A stretch of 64,000 nucleotides of DNA from the NCBI RefSeq assembly GCF_025195125.1, contig NZ_JAMGSL010000012.1, positions 1-64,000 on the forward strand. Reading direction: 5' to 3'. A program made the translations under genes and the position numbers. The stretch is from Streptomyces sp. Je 1-79 (GTDB lineage: Bacteria; Actinomycetota; Actinomycetes; Streptomycetales; Streptomycetaceae). This document shows positions 49,062 through 58,121 of this stretch, in pieces. Each line of letters starts with the position of its first letter. Position 1 is the stretch's first letter. The notes under the pieces were generated by a model. The model saw nothing but the letters and a program-made list of their open reading frames with translations, ran no database searches and was not told the origin of the DNA.

Positions 49062-50165
49062 TCACTCGTTGGCCGCGCGCGGGCGGTCGTCGTCCGCGTA
49101 CTGGTCGAAGAGCGGGGTGCGGCCGTGGTCGCGGCGGGCACCGCGGGGCGGGCCCGTGCGTTGGCGCGGGGCCGGGTCCGGGGTGGCGGGCGACGTGGGC
49201 TCCGGGGCCGCCGTGGAGGAGCGGGCCGAGCTCCAGGTCTCCGGGTCCGTGATGTCGATCCCGCTCGTGGCGCGCGGGGCGACCGGGGCGGTGACGTACG
49301 TCGGGAGCGGGACGGGGACCGGGTCCCAGCTGTCGCCGCGGGCCGGGCCGCGTTCGCGCTGCTGGTCCACCCACTCCGCGTGGTCCGTCTGCTCGACGAG
49401 CGCGCGGCGGCCGGCCTCCTGCGGGGAGACCGCGGGGGCGGGTTCGGGCTCGGGTCGGGCCGGCTCGTCCTCGGGCTCGGCGGGCGCGGCCGGGCGGCGC
49501 GGACGGTTCTCGCGCAGTCGCGCGGCCGCCGCCTCGGCGCGTCGACGGTCCATCACATACACGAAGCGCCGGCGTTCCGTCGTCCGCAGATGCACGATGT
49601 ACGCGCTGAGCAGCACGGCCGGGACGGCCGGCGCCCACAGGAACGTCAGACCGCCGACGGCGGCGACGACCGCGCCGAGGGTGAAGGCGAGGAAGAGGAC
49701 GACCGTGGTCCGCCGGCGCCGGGCGAGGACCTTGCCCCGGCGGGCGCGCTCGGCGGCCGCCTTCGAGGGCCTCCGAGAGGGCGCCGGTTCGCGGGTGCGG
49801 TCGGGCGCCGGTTCGCGGGTGCGGTCGGGCGCCGGTTCGCGGGTGCGGTCGTCGGGCGCGGGGGCCGGTTCCGGGAGCTCCAGGCGGGCTTCCGTCCTGG
49901 CCGCGGGCGCGGAGAAGGCCCGGACGTCGACCGAGCTCAGATGCTCCGTCTCCCCGTCCGGGTCCACGTCGGGCTCCCGGTCCTTCAGCTCCTTGGCGTA
50001 CCGGCGCTCCATTCCCGCCCGTCCGGACAGGAGCCGGATGGCGGTGCTGAAGCGTTCCGTCGGGCGGGCCTCGTTGAGCTCGTCCTGCCTGCGGAGCCAC
50101 ATCGGCACCAAGTAGGCGGCCCAGGCCCCGACGATGACTGCGTAGATGAGGCCGCTGCTGCTCAC
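49062..50165 (-). CDS. SepX/GlpR-like membrane protein
   Basis: A 367-residue protein: an N-terminal membrane helix ('LIYAVIVGAWAAYLVPMWLRRQDELNE', in parts), a cytoplasmic linker with an acidic/Arg-Pro repeat, then two further helices near residues 155-195 and a long Pro/Ala/Glu-rich C-terminus. The motif 'VPMWLRRQDE' and the helix pair followed by 'RRRFVYVMDRRRAEAAAARL' (in parts) match the actinobacterial GlpR/SepX family, implicated in Streptomyces cell division. Gene order (galU-moeA-rimJ-this gene) agrees with mycobacteria. The GTG start at 50165 is used. The 142 bases upstream are unusually AT-rich. Confidence 0.78.
   Translation of the reverse strand: MSSSGLIYAVIVGAWAAYLVPMWLRRQDELNEARPTERFSTAIRLLSGRAGMERRYAKELKDREPDVDPDGETEHLSSVDVRAFSAPAARTEARLELPEPAPAPDDRTREPAPDRTREPAPDRTREPAPSRRPSKAAAERARRGKVLARRRRTTVVLFLAFTLGAVVAAVGGLTFLWAPAVPAVLLSAYIVHLRTTERRRFVYVMDRRRAEAAAARLRENRPRRPAAPAEPEDEPARPEPEPAPAVSPQEAGRRALVEQTDHAEWVDQQRERGPARGDSWDPVPVPLPTYVTAPVAPRATSGIDITDPETWSSARSSTAAPEPTSPATPDPAPRQRTGPPRGARRDHGRTPLFDQYADDDRPRAANE
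49779..49850 (-). repeat. Three exact 24-bp tandem repeats inside the SepX-like gene
   Basis: Copies at 49779-49802, 49803-49826 and 49827-49850 encode three in-frame repeats of an eight-residue unit (DRTREPAP) in the cytoplasmic linker. The unit length is a multiple of three, so copy changes keep the frame. Confidence 0.9.
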
Positions 50166-50307
50166 GCTTCACACCGTAGAGGGGTTCCGTTACGGGCATC
50201 GGCCAATTGGCCCGGTGTGTCGCACGATCTGGCTGATATCACTGAACTTTTTTGTGATTGTTCAGATCGATTGGCGGTCAACTGGCGACTGAATTCGAAC
50301 ATTTATT

Positions 50308-50931
50308 TCATTGGGCCGGACGTGAGGGACGTGCCTGGTGCCAGCGCCGCAGCAGCCCCTCGGGGACTTCCTCGGCCGTGAGCGCGAAGACGAGATGGTC
50401 CCGCCACGCCCCGTCGATGTGGAGGTAGCGCGGGCGCAGCCCCTCCTCCCGGAATCCCAATTTCTCGACGACCCGTCGCGAGGGGCCGTTCTCCGGCCGA
50501 ATGCAGACCTCCATCCGGTGCAGCCCGACCGCGCGGAAGCTGTGGTCGACCACGAGGGCGACCGCCGTGGGCATGACGCCCCGGCCGGCCACCGCGCTGT
50601 CCACCCAGTAGCCGACATGGCCCGAGCACATCGAGCCCCAGGTGATCCCCGCGACCGTCAGCTGGCCGACGAGCTCCCCGCGGTACTCGATCACGAAGGG
50701 CAGCATCCGGCCCGCGTTCGCCTCGGCCCGCAGGTGGCGGACCATCTGGCGGTACGTCGGCCGCTGCGCGACCGGAGCACCGGGCGCCGGCGGCGGGATG
50801 GTCGCCTCCCAGGGGCGCAGCCAGTCCCGGTTGCGCCGGTTCACCTCGCGCCAGGCCCGCTGGTCGCGCATCTTTATCGGGCGCAGCACGACGTCTCCGT
50901 CGGCGAGGACCACGGGCCAGGTCGGGATCAT
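50308..50931 (-). CDS. RimJ-type ribosomal-protein/amine N-acetyltransferase
   Basis: A 207-residue GNAT protein of the RimJ/RimL branch: 'DVVLRPIKMRDQRAWREVNRRN' (in parts) at the N-terminus, 'HVGYWVDSAVAGRGVMPTAVALVVDH' (in parts) for acetyl-CoA binding, and 'ENGPSRRVVEKLGFREEGL' near residue 150. It starts at ATG 50931, which overlaps the stop of the mog-like gene (ATGA). It sits in the conserved moeA-rimJ-glpR order known from other actinobacteria, which supports its core role. Confidence 0.9.
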   Translation of the reverse strand: MIPTWPVVLADGDVVLRPIKMRDQRAWREVNRRNRDWLRPWEATIPPPAPGAPVAQRPTYRQMVRHLRAEANAGRMLPFVIEYRGELVGQLTVAGITWGSMCSGHVGYWVDSAVAGRGVMPTAVALVVDHSFRAVGLHRMEVCIRPENGPSRRVVEKLGFREEGLRPRYLHIDGAWRDHLVFALTAEEVPEGLLRRWHQARPSRPAQ

Positions 50932-51527
50932 GACGGTCTCGGGTGGTCGCCGCCGCGGATCTGGTCGACCGCGTGCACGAGGAGCGGTTCCAGGACGGCG
51001 AGGCCGTCGCGGACCCCGCCCGCCGAACCCGGCAGGTTCACGATCAGCGTGCCGCGCGCGACCCCCGCGAGGCCCCGGGAGAGCGCCGCCGTGGGCACCT
51101 TCTCCCTGCCGTACGCGCGGATCGCCTCGGGGATGCCGGGAATCTCCCGGTCGAGGACCCGGCGGGTGACCTCGGGTGTGGCGTCGGTGGGCGAGATGCC
51201 CGTGCCGCCGGTGGTGAGGATGACGTCGTACCCGGCCTCGACCCCGGCCCGCAGCGCGGCCTCGACCGGCGCGCCGTCCGGCACGACCTGCGGGCCGTCG
51301 ACCGCGAAGCCCATCCGGGTCAGCCCCTCGGCGATCAGCGGGCCGCCCTTGTCCTCGTACACGCCGGCCGCGGCGCGGTTGGAGGCGGTGACGACCAGGG
51401 CGGAGTAGGGGGAGCGGAGGGCTCCGCCGGCACCGGCGTCCAGGACGGCCGGCGCCTGGGCCGTGTCGTCCGCGGGAGCGTGCTTCTCGTGCTCGTGGGC
51501 CCCGGACACCCGGCCGCCGCGCGTCAC
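50928..51527 (-). CDS. Molybdopterin adenylyltransferase-like protein (MogA/MoaB)
   Basis: A 199-residue MoCF-domain protein that activates molybdopterin with AMP for metal insertion. The core is 'SALVVTASNRAAAGVYEDKGG' (in parts) near residue 43 and the nucleotide site 'DVILTTGGTGISPTDATPE' near 100, ending in 'LIVNLPGSAGGVRDGL'. The first 40 residues are a variable acidic extension ('HEHEKHAPADDTAQAP'). The GTG start overlaps the moaC stop (GTGA). Together with moaC and moeA it forms the cofactor operon. Confidence 0.9.
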   Translation of the reverse strand: MTRGGRVSGAHEHEKHAPADDTAQAPAVLDAGAGGALRSPYSALVVTASNRAAAGVYEDKGGPLIAEGLTRMGFAVDGPQVVPDGAPVEAALRAGVEAGYDVILTTGGTGISPTDATPEVTRRVLDREIPGIPEAIRAYGREKVPTAALSRGLAGVARGTLIVNLPGSAGGVRDGLAVLEPLLVHAVDQIRGGDHPRPS

Positions 51528-52015
51528 GACTCGGCCCCTTCCCGGGTCCAGTGGCCCGACTTGCCGCCCGTCTTCTCCTCCACCCGTACGTCGGAGATGA
51601 CCGCGCCCTTGTCGACCGCCTTGATCATGTCGACAACCGTCAGCGCGGCCACCGTCACGGCCGTCAGGGCCTCCATCTCGACGCCCGTGCGGTCCGTGGT
51701 CTTCACGGTCGCCAGGATCTCCACCGCGTCGTCCGCGACCGTGAGGTCCAGCGTCACGCCCGATACCGCCAGCGGGTGGCAGAGCGGGATGAGCTCGGGG
51801 GTCTTCTTGGCGCCCATGATCCCGGCGATCCGGGCGGTGGCGAGGGCGTCTCCCTTGGGGACGCCCTCGCCCCGCAGCAGCTCGATCACGCGCGGCGAGA
51901 CGAGGACACGGCCACTGGCGCGCGCGGTCCGCGCCGTGACGTCCTTCGCGGAGACGTCGACCATGCGGGCCGCCCCCGCCTCGTCGATGTGGGTGAGTCC
52001 TTGCTGCGTGCTCAT
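51524..52015 (-). CDS. moaC: Cyclic pyranopterin monophosphate synthase
   Basis: A 163-residue MoaC, which completes the first pterin step of molybdenum-cofactor synthesis. Markers are 'MVDVSAKDVTARTARASG' near residue 18, 'IPLCHPLAVSGV' with the active-site His, 'GVEMEALTAVTVAALTVVDMIKAVDKG' (in parts), and the C-terminal 'VRVEEKTGGKSGHW'. The ATG at 52015 is used, with GGGAG ten bases upstream. It lies between moeA and the mog-like gene. Confidence 0.95.
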   Translation of the reverse strand: MSTQQGLTHIDEAGAARMVDVSAKDVTARTARASGRVLVSPRVIELLRGEGVPKGDALATARIAGIMGAKKTPELIPLCHPLAVSGVTLDLTVADDAVEILATVKTTDRTGVEMEALTAVTVAALTVVDMIKAVDKGAVISDVRVEEKTGGKSGHWTREGAES

Positions 52016-52072
52016 TGCTGTGGCACTCCCGGTCGCTGTGTGGGACGCCACGGTACCGCCACCAGGCCCTCT

Positions 52073-53488
52073 TCAGCCGAGGAGGACCACGTCCAGCGCG
52101 CTGCCGGGCGCCACTTCCATGGTCTCCTCCGGGACGACGAGCAGCGCGTTCGCGTGCGCGAGCGCCGCGATCAGATGGGAGCCCGCTCCGCCCACGGGGG
52201 TGACGGTGCCGGACTCGGCGTCGTACGTCCCGCGCAGGAACTGCCGGCGGCCCTCGGGGGACGACAGCGGCTTGTCGGCGGCGAGCGTGGCCCGGACCCG
52301 GGTCCGGTGGAGGTCGCCGAGACCCATCAGGGCCCGGATCGCGGGCCGCACGAAGAGCTCGAAGGAGACGTACGAGGAGACGGGGTTGCCCGGCAGGGCG
52401 AGCAGCGGGGTGTGCTCGGGGCCGATCGTCCCGAAGCCCTGCGGCTTGCCCGGCTGCATGGCCAGCTTGCGGAAGTCGACCTGGCCCTCGAAGTGGCCGG
52501 CGGCGGTCAGCGCCTCCTTGACCACGTCGTACGCGCCGACGCTCACGCCGCCCGTGGTGACGAGGAGGTCGGCGCGGATCAACTGGTCCTCGATCGTGGC
52601 GCGCAGCGTCTCGGCCTCGTCGGTGACGGCGCCGACCCGGTAGGAGATGGCGCCGGCGTCGCGCGCGGCGGCGGCGAGCGCGAAGCTGTTGGAGTCGTAG
52701 ATCTGCCCCTCGCCCAGTTCCTCACCGGGCTGGGCCAGTTCGCTGCCGGTGGAGATGACGACGACCCGCGGCCGGGGCCGCACGCGCACGGTGGCGCGGC
52801 CGATCGCGGCGAGGAGGCCGATCTGCGGCGGCCCGAGGACCGTGCCCGCCTCCAGGGCCAGATCGCCGGCCTGGACGTCGCTGCCCCCCGCGCGGACGTG
52901 CGCGCGTGCCTCGGCTGAGCGGTGGACGCGGACCTCGCCGCCCGCGCCCTCGGGGGCGGCGCTGGCGGCGCGCATCCCGCTCGCCGCTCCCCCGCCCGTA
53001 CCGCCGTCGGTCCACTCGACCGGCACGACGGCTTCGGCGCCGGGGGGCAGCGGGGCTCCGGTCATGATCCGGGCGGCCTGGCCGGGGCCGACGTCCGGCA
53101 GGCCGCCGGCGCCCGCGGCCACGTCGCCGATCACGGTCAGGACCGCGGGGAACTCCTCGGTGGCACCGGCGACATCGGCGACCCGGACCGCGTAGCCGTC
53201 CATGGAGCTGTTGTCGAACGGGGGCAGCGCGACCGGCACCGTGACGTCCTCGACCAGGACGCAGCCCTGGGCGTCGGGCAGTTGCAGCTCGATGGGTTCG
53301 AGCGGGGTGATCGCCCCGAGGATGTCGTCCAGGTGCTCGTCCACCGACCACAGGCCACGGGAGGGACCCGCACAGGGATCGCCGGACACGCCGCCGGACA
53401 CGTCGTCCGGGCCCCCCGACCCGCCGTCGACCGGCTCGCCCGACGGGTCGACCGGATCGCCTGACACCGGTGCCGTGCTGCTGCTCAA
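52073..53488 (-). CDS. moeA: Molybdopterin molybdenumtransferase
   Basis: A 471-residue MoeA, which inserts molybdate into adenylated molybdopterin. The family core starts at 'WSVDEHLDDILGAI' and includes 'PPFDNSSMDGYAVR', 'IMTGAPLPPGAEAVVPVE', 'VVISTGSELAQPGEELGEGQIYDSN' (in parts) and 'FGTIGPEHTPLLALPGNPVSS' (in parts). It is preceded by about 50 residues rich in Asp, Gly, Pro and Ser, not normally present. The start appears to be TTG 53488, ten bases from GAGGAG and five bases from the galU stop. A Ser/Gly-rich stretch ('GGTGGGAASGMRAASAAPEG') interrupts the middle domain. Confidence 0.92.
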   Translation of the reverse strand: MSSSTAPVSGDPVDPSGEPVDGGSGGPDDVSGGVSGDPCAGPSRGLWSVDEHLDDILGAITPLEPIELQLPDAQGCVLVEDVTVPVALPPFDNSSMDGYAVRVADVAGATEEFPAVLTVIGDVAAGAGGLPDVGPGQAARIMTGAPLPPGAEAVVPVEWTDGGTGGGAASGMRAASAAPEGAGGEVRVHRSAEARAHVRAGGSDVQAGDLALEAGTVLGPPQIGLLAAIGRATVRVRPRPRVVVISTGSELAQPGEELGEGQIYDSNSFALAAAARDAGAISYRVGAVTDEAETLRATIEDQLIRADLLVTTGGVSVGAYDVVKEALTAAGHFEGQVDFRKLAMQPGKPQGFGTIGPEHTPLLALPGNPVSSYVSFELFVRPAIRALMGLGDLHRTRVRATLAADKPLSSPEGRRQFLRGTYDAESGTVTPVGGAGSHLIAALAHANALLVVPEETMEVAPGSALDVVLLG

Positions 53489-53492
53489 GGTG

Positions 53493-54419
53493 CTACATCT
53501 CCTCGCTGACGTAACTGCGGAGCCAGGTCCGGAAGTCCGGTCCCAGGTCTTCACGTTCGCACGCCAGTCTGACAATGGCACGCAGATAGTCCCCGCGGTC
53601 ACCGGTGTCATAGCGCCGGCCCTTGAAGACCACGCCGTGGACCGGGCCCCCGATCTTGCCCTCGCCGCTGGGCGCCGACTGGTACGTCTTGGCCAGTTTC
53701 TGCAGGGCGTCGGTCAGCTGGATCTCGCCGCCGCGGCCCGGCTCGGTCTCACGCAGTATGTCGAAGATGGCCGGATCCAGGACGTAGCGGCCGATGATCG
53801 CGTAGTTGCTGGGCGCCTCGTCCCGCTCCGGCTTCTCGACCAGATCGGTCACCTTCACCACGTCCGAGTCGGCCGTCGCCTCGACCGCCGCGCAGCCGTA
53901 GAGGTGGATCTGCTCGGGCTCGACCTCCATCAGGGCGATCACGCTGCCGCCCTCGCGCTCCTGGATGTCCACCATCCGGGAGAGCAGCGGGTCGCGCGGG
54001 TCGATCAGGTCGTCGCCGAGCAGCACGGCGAAGGGCTGGTCGCCGACGTGCGGCGCGGCGCAGAGCACGGCGTGCCCGAGCCCGCGCGGGGCGCCCTGGC
54101 GCACGTAGTGCATGGTGGCGAGGTCGCTCGACTCCTGCACCTTGGACAGACGCTCCTCGTCACCCTTGCGGGCCAGCGCCTCCTCCAGCTCATAGTTCCG
54201 GTCGAAGTGGTCCTCCAGGGGACGCTTGTTCCGACCGGTGATCATGAGGACGTCGGAGAGTCCGGCCGCGACGGCCTCCTCGACGACGTACTGGATCGCG
54301 GGCTTGTCGACGACCGGCAGCATCTCCTTCGGCGTGGCCTTGGTGGCCGGGAGGAAGCGCGTGCCGAGGCCGGCGGCCGGGATGACAGCCTTGCTGATCC
54401 TGGGAGGCGACTGAGTCAT
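53493..54419 (-). CDS. galU: UTP-glucose-1-phosphate uridylyltransferase
   Basis: A 308-residue GalU that makes UDP-glucose. The signature 'AVIPAAGLGTRFLPATKATPKEMLPVVDKPA' spans about residues 10-40 (in parts), with 'GLGHAVLCAAPHVGDQPFAVLLGDDLID' (in parts) near 120 and 'LVEKPERDEAPSNYAIIGRY' near 200. The ATG at 54419 is used; ATG 54431 is possible. It is divergent from the cyclo-ligase gene, with an 83-base promoter gap. It is unrelated to the TDP-sugar genes of the natural-product cluster. Confidence 0.95.
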   Translation of the reverse strand: MTQSPPRISKAVIPAAGLGTRFLPATKATPKEMLPVVDKPAIQYVVEEAVAAGLSDVLMITGRNKRPLEDHFDRNYELEEALARKGDEERLSKVQESSDLATMHYVRQGAPRGLGHAVLCAAPHVGDQPFAVLLGDDLIDPRDPLLSRMVDIQEREGGSVIALMEVEPEQIHLYGCAAVEATADSDVVKVTDLVEKPERDEAPSNYAIIGRYVLDPAIFDILRETEPGRGGEIQLTDALQKLAKTYQSAPSGEGKIGGPVHGVVFKGRRYDTGDRGDYLRAIVRLACEREDLGPDFRTWLRSYVSEEM

Positions 54420-54502
54420 GCGGAGCACCATAGCCGTTCGGAATGAGAGGAAGATGGGGCTCCGATTAACTTCCTGTGCATAACGACAGTTACGAGAGGT
54501 TA

Positions 54503-55120
54503 GTGAGCCCACGTGATGCCCCGATGACGGCCGACATGTCCGACAAGGCCGCCTTGCGCAGCCAACTGCTCGCCGCCCGCGCCCGGCTGACCAGCCATGA
54601 TGTCGAATCGGCGGGCGAGCTGCTCGCGCGGGGTGCGCGGGAGCTGGCCGAGCTGGCGGACGCCTCGACCGTCGCCGCCTATGTCTCCGTGGGCCGCGAG
54701 CCGGGCACGCGCGCGTTGCTGGACGCCCTGCGCGCGCGGGGCACCCGCGTCCTGCTCCCCGTACTGCTGCCCGACAACGATCTCGACTGGGCCGCGTACG
54801 AGGGTGCGGAGCGGCTGGCGAAGGCCGGCCGGGGCCTCCTGGAGCCGACCGGTCCGCGGCTCGGGCCGGAGGCCGTGTGCGCGGCGGACGCGGTCCTGCT
54901 GCCCGGCCTCGCGGTCGACGGCCGCGGGATGCGGCTGGGCCGGGGCGGAGGCTCGTACGACCGCGTCCTCGCCCGGCTCGCGCGGGCCGGCGCGGACCCG
55001 GCGCTCGTGGTGCTCCTGTACGCGGACGAGGTGGTCGCGCGGGTCCCGGAGGAACCGCACGACCACCCCGTGCACGCGGTGGTGACCCCGGACGGGGTCA
55101 GGCGCTTCGAGCGCCTCTGA
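54503..55120 (+). CDS. 5-formyltetrahydrofolate cyclo-ligase
   Basis: A 205-residue protein of the 5-FTHF cyclo-ligase (MTHFS) family, which returns 5-formyl-THF to the folate pool. Markers are 'KAALRSQLLAARARL' near the start, 'VAAYVSVGREPGTRALLDAL', and the ATP/Mg site 'GRGMRLGRGGGSYDRVLARL' near residue 146. The start is uncertain: GTG 54503 has a close GAGAGG, and ATG 54524 or 54536 lack one. The position next to galU, in divergent orientation, matches other actinobacteria. Confidence 0.9.
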   Translation: MSPRDAPMTADMSDKAALRSQLLAARARLTSHDVESAGELLARGARELAELADASTVAAYVSVGREPGTRALLDALRARGTRVLLPVLLPDNDLDWAAYEGAERLAKAGRGLLEPTGPRLGPEAVCAADAVLLPGLAVDGRGMRLGRGGGSYDRVLARLARAGADPALVVLLYADEVVARVPEEPHDHPVHAVVTPDGVRRFERL

Positions 55121-55126
55121 GGCCCG

Positions 55127-57850
55127 CTACGGCCTGAGGAGCAGCGTCTCCTTCGTGGAGGCGTCGACCGCCGCCTTGCCGAAGGACCAGTCGAGCAGCT
55201 CGCCCGCGACCCACTTGTCGGTCTGGTCGGTGTAGTGGTCGTGGTACGCGTGGCCGGAGGCGCCCGACAGGTTGATCCAGCGGGAGCGGTCCCAGTCGCC
55301 GACGTTCACGACCATCCGCATCGACGGCACCCAGACGACCTCGTAGCCGCCGGCCGCGTTCCAGCCGGTCGCGTTGACCGCGGCCTCGCCGCCGCCCAGG
55401 TTCCACGGTCCGCGGTTGAGCATGGACTGCACGAAGCCCGGTCCGGCGGTGCCGAGGGTCTGGTTCTGCAGGGTCAGCTGGTGCAGCCGGCCCCAGCTCC
55501 AGGTGGAGACGTCCTTGCCGAGCTTGGCTGTCAGCTCCCAGCGGGCGTCCTCCATGGCGCGGGCGAGCAGCTGGTCACGGTTCTCGGTGGCCTGGTCGGT
55601 GCGGTTGGCCTCGGTCGTCCACCACGCGCTGTTCTCCTGCTTGAGCAGTGGGCGGACCACCTCGTACCAGCGGTCGCCGCCGTCCGGCTGCGCCGTGTCG
55701 CCGTCGCGCTCGCCGCACTCGTTCACCCGCTTGTTCTGCTCGTCGACCGGGAGGCCGGTCGAGTCGGCCGGGCGGACTCGGATGCAGTCGCCCTCGGCCC
55801 GCAGCTCCTTGGGCAGCTTGTCGCCGAAGGCGAGCTTGAGGACGTTGCGCCAGACCGCGTTGAAGTACGCGGCGGCGGCCGAGTCGGGCTCCTGGGTGTA
55901 GTCCCAGCCCTCCAGCAGCTTCTGCGCCTCGCGGACGTACGGGTCCGAGATGTCGATCTTCAGCAGGAGCGGGTTGAGCAGGGTCGCGATCTCGCTGCGG
56001 TTGTCCATCTGCATGGTCCGCATGTCGTCCGGCGAGATCTTCCCGCCGTCCTTGATCTTGGACTCGATGAGGTCGTTTATCCGCTGGCTCCGCGAGCCGT
56101 ATCCCCAGTCCTGCGTCAGGAGGTAGGGGTACTTGTCGGCGTCGACGACGGCCTGGTTGGCGGTCACGATGTAGCCGCGGTCGGGGTTCTGCTCGTACGG
56201 CAGCTCGGCGTAGGGGACGTACCCCTTCCACTTGTACGAGGAGTCCCAGCCGGGCGCCGGGACGGAGCCGTCGCCCTTGGCGCGCTGCGGGATCAGGCCG
56301 GGCGCCTGGTAGCCGATGTTCTCGGCGTCGGCGTAGATCAGGTTCTGCGACGGGACCGAGAAGTCCTTGGCCGCGGCGCGGAACTCCTTGAAGTTCTTGG
56401 CGCGGTTGAGCTCGAAGACCGCGTCCATGGACTTGCCGGGCTGCAGCGCCGTCCACTGGAGGGAGACGCCGTAGCCGGTGCCGCGGTCGGGGGCCACGTT
56501 GCCGACGGGGGCCTTCTGGCCGACCTTCTCCAGCTCGGAGGAGCGGTCGGAGACCAGCGGGCCGTGCCCGGTCGAGCGGACCGTGATCTTCCGGCTGCCT
56601 CCGCCCGCGATCTTGATGGTCTCCTCGCGGGTCGTGAACGGCTTGGTCCTGCCGTCGACGACGTAGCCCTCGTCGCCGACCTTCTCCAGGTACAGGTCGG
56701 TGACGTCGGCGCCGAGGTTGGTGAAGCCCCAGGCGATCGAGTCGTTGTGCCCGATGACGACGCCCGGCATGCCGGAGAAGGTGTAGCCGGCGACGTCGTA
56801 GCGGCAGGTCGCCGAGACCGAGCGGCAGTGCAGGCCCATCTGGTACCAGAGCGACGGCAGCATCGGGGCGAGGTGCGGGTCGTTGGCGAGCAGGGGCTTG
56901 CCGGAGGTCGTGTACTGCCCGGAGACGACCCACGAGTTCGAGCCGATGCCGTTGCCGTTGGGGCCGAGCAGGGCGGGGATCTCGTCGAGCGCGTCGGCGA
57001 GCGAGCCGAGCTGGGACTGCATGCCCTCCATCGCGCCGTTGGGCGTGGTCCCGCTCGTGTCGTCGTTCTTCTTCGCCTTGGCCTTCGGGTCGAACTCGTC
57101 CGTCGCCTTGTCGACCGCGCCGTTCTGCACGATCGGCTGGTGCAGCTCGTACGGGTACCCCGGGTAGAGGTCCTTGATCTGCCGCTCGCTCAGCCGGCTC
57201 GTCATCAGGGAGCGGTCGATCTCGTCCTGCATGTTGCCGCGCAGGTCCCAGGCCATCGCCTTGAGCCAGGCCACCGAGTCGACGGGGGTCCAGGGCTCGA
57301 TCTCGTAGTCGTGGGAGAAGGCGAGCGCCGCGTACTCGACGGAGACGTCGGAGGAGTCGCGGTCCTTGAGGTAGGCGTTGACGCCCTCGGCGTAGGCCTG
57401 GAGGTACTTCTTCGTCTCCGCCGACAGGACCTTGTCGTACTCCTGCTGCGCGACCTGGCGCCAGCCCAGGGTGCGCAGGAACGCGTCGGTGTCGACCTGG
57501 CTCTCGCCGAACATCTCGGAGAGGCGGCCCGCCGTCATGTGACGGCGCACGTCCATCTCGTAGAAGCGGTCCTGCGCCTGGACGAAGCCCTGCGCGCGGA
57601 AGAGGTCGGCCTCGGTGTCGGCGTAGATCTGCGGCACCCCGTAGGCGTCGCGCTTGACCTCGACCTCGCCGGAGAGGCCGTCGAGCCGGAGTTCGCCCGT
57701 CGTCTGCGGGAACGAGGCCCGGACGGTGCTGACGCCCCAGTACCCGCCCCAGCCGATGCCCGCGACCAGTGCGAGGACCAGGACGAGGACGATCAGGCGG
57801 GCGCGTCGCCCCTTCTTCTTGGCGGGGGGCGCGGTCGTGTTGGAGGGCAT
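55127..57850 (-). CDS. Penicillin-acylase-family Ntn hydrolase, membrane-anchored
   Basis: A 907-residue protein of the penicillin amidase / acyl-homoserine-lactone acylase family. An N-terminal membrane helix ('LIVLVLVLALVAGIGWGGYWG', in parts) tethers it outside the cell. The precursor is expected to cleave itself before the nucleophile Ser in 'GNGIGSNSWVVSG'; the preceding spacer contains 'KAKAKKNDDTSGTT'. 'ANDPHLAPMLPSLWYQMGLH' and 'GYTFSGMPGVVIGHND' are family hallmarks. The ATG at 57850 has AAGGA upstream. Its stop lies six bases from the convergent cyclo-ligase gene. Whether it attacks beta-lactams, N-acyl amino acids or quorum signals is unknown. Confidence 0.9.
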   Translation of the reverse strand: MPSNTTAPPAKKKGRRARLIVLVLVLALVAGIGWGGYWGVSTVRASFPQTTGELRLDGLSGEVEVKRDAYGVPQIYADTEADLFRAQGFVQAQDRFYEMDVRRHMTAGRLSEMFGESQVDTDAFLRTLGWRQVAQQEYDKVLSAETKKYLQAYAEGVNAYLKDRDSSDVSVEYAALAFSHDYEIEPWTPVDSVAWLKAMAWDLRGNMQDEIDRSLMTSRLSERQIKDLYPGYPYELHQPIVQNGAVDKATDEFDPKAKAKKNDDTSGTTPNGAMEGMQSQLGSLADALDEIPALLGPNGNGIGSNSWVVSGQYTTSGKPLLANDPHLAPMLPSLWYQMGLHCRSVSATCRYDVAGYTFSGMPGVVIGHNDSIAWGFTNLGADVTDLYLEKVGDEGYVVDGRTKPFTTREETIKIAGGGSRKITVRSTGHGPLVSDRSSELEKVGQKAPVGNVAPDRGTGYGVSLQWTALQPGKSMDAVFELNRAKNFKEFRAAAKDFSVPSQNLIYADAENIGYQAPGLIPQRAKGDGSVPAPGWDSSYKWKGYVPYAELPYEQNPDRGYIVTANQAVVDADKYPYLLTQDWGYGSRSQRINDLIESKIKDGGKISPDDMRTMQMDNRSEIATLLNPLLLKIDISDPYVREAQKLLEGWDYTQEPDSAAAAYFNAVWRNVLKLAFGDKLPKELRAEGDCIRVRPADSTGLPVDEQNKRVNECGERDGDTAQPDGGDRWYEVVRPLLKQENSAWWTTEANRTDQATENRDQLLARAMEDARWELTAKLGKDVSTWSWGRLHQLTLQNQTLGTAGPGFVQSMLNRGPWNLGGGEAAVNATGWNAAGGYEVVWVPSMRMVVNVGDWDRSRWINLSGASGHAYHDHYTDQTDKWVAGELLDWSFGKAAVDASTKETLLLRP

Positions 57851-58121
57851 CGCTGTCCTTCGAGGGGCAGGGTGGTCCTGGAGTACGAGAGCAACCTTAG
57901 GCGCAGCGTCCGGACGGCCCGGACGCGGTGTCACCAAGGAGGCGGTCGAAGGCGCACCGAGGAAGGCGGCCCAGGGTCACCGAGGGGGTCGCCCAAGATC
58001 GCACCGGCGATCCAGGAGATGCAAGGAGGGCGTCAAGAAAGCGTTAAAGATTAGGTAAGGTAACGAAGTACCGGCCGCTGGAGGAACGATCCGGCTGCAC
58101 GCGAGGGGAAAGGATCGGCCA

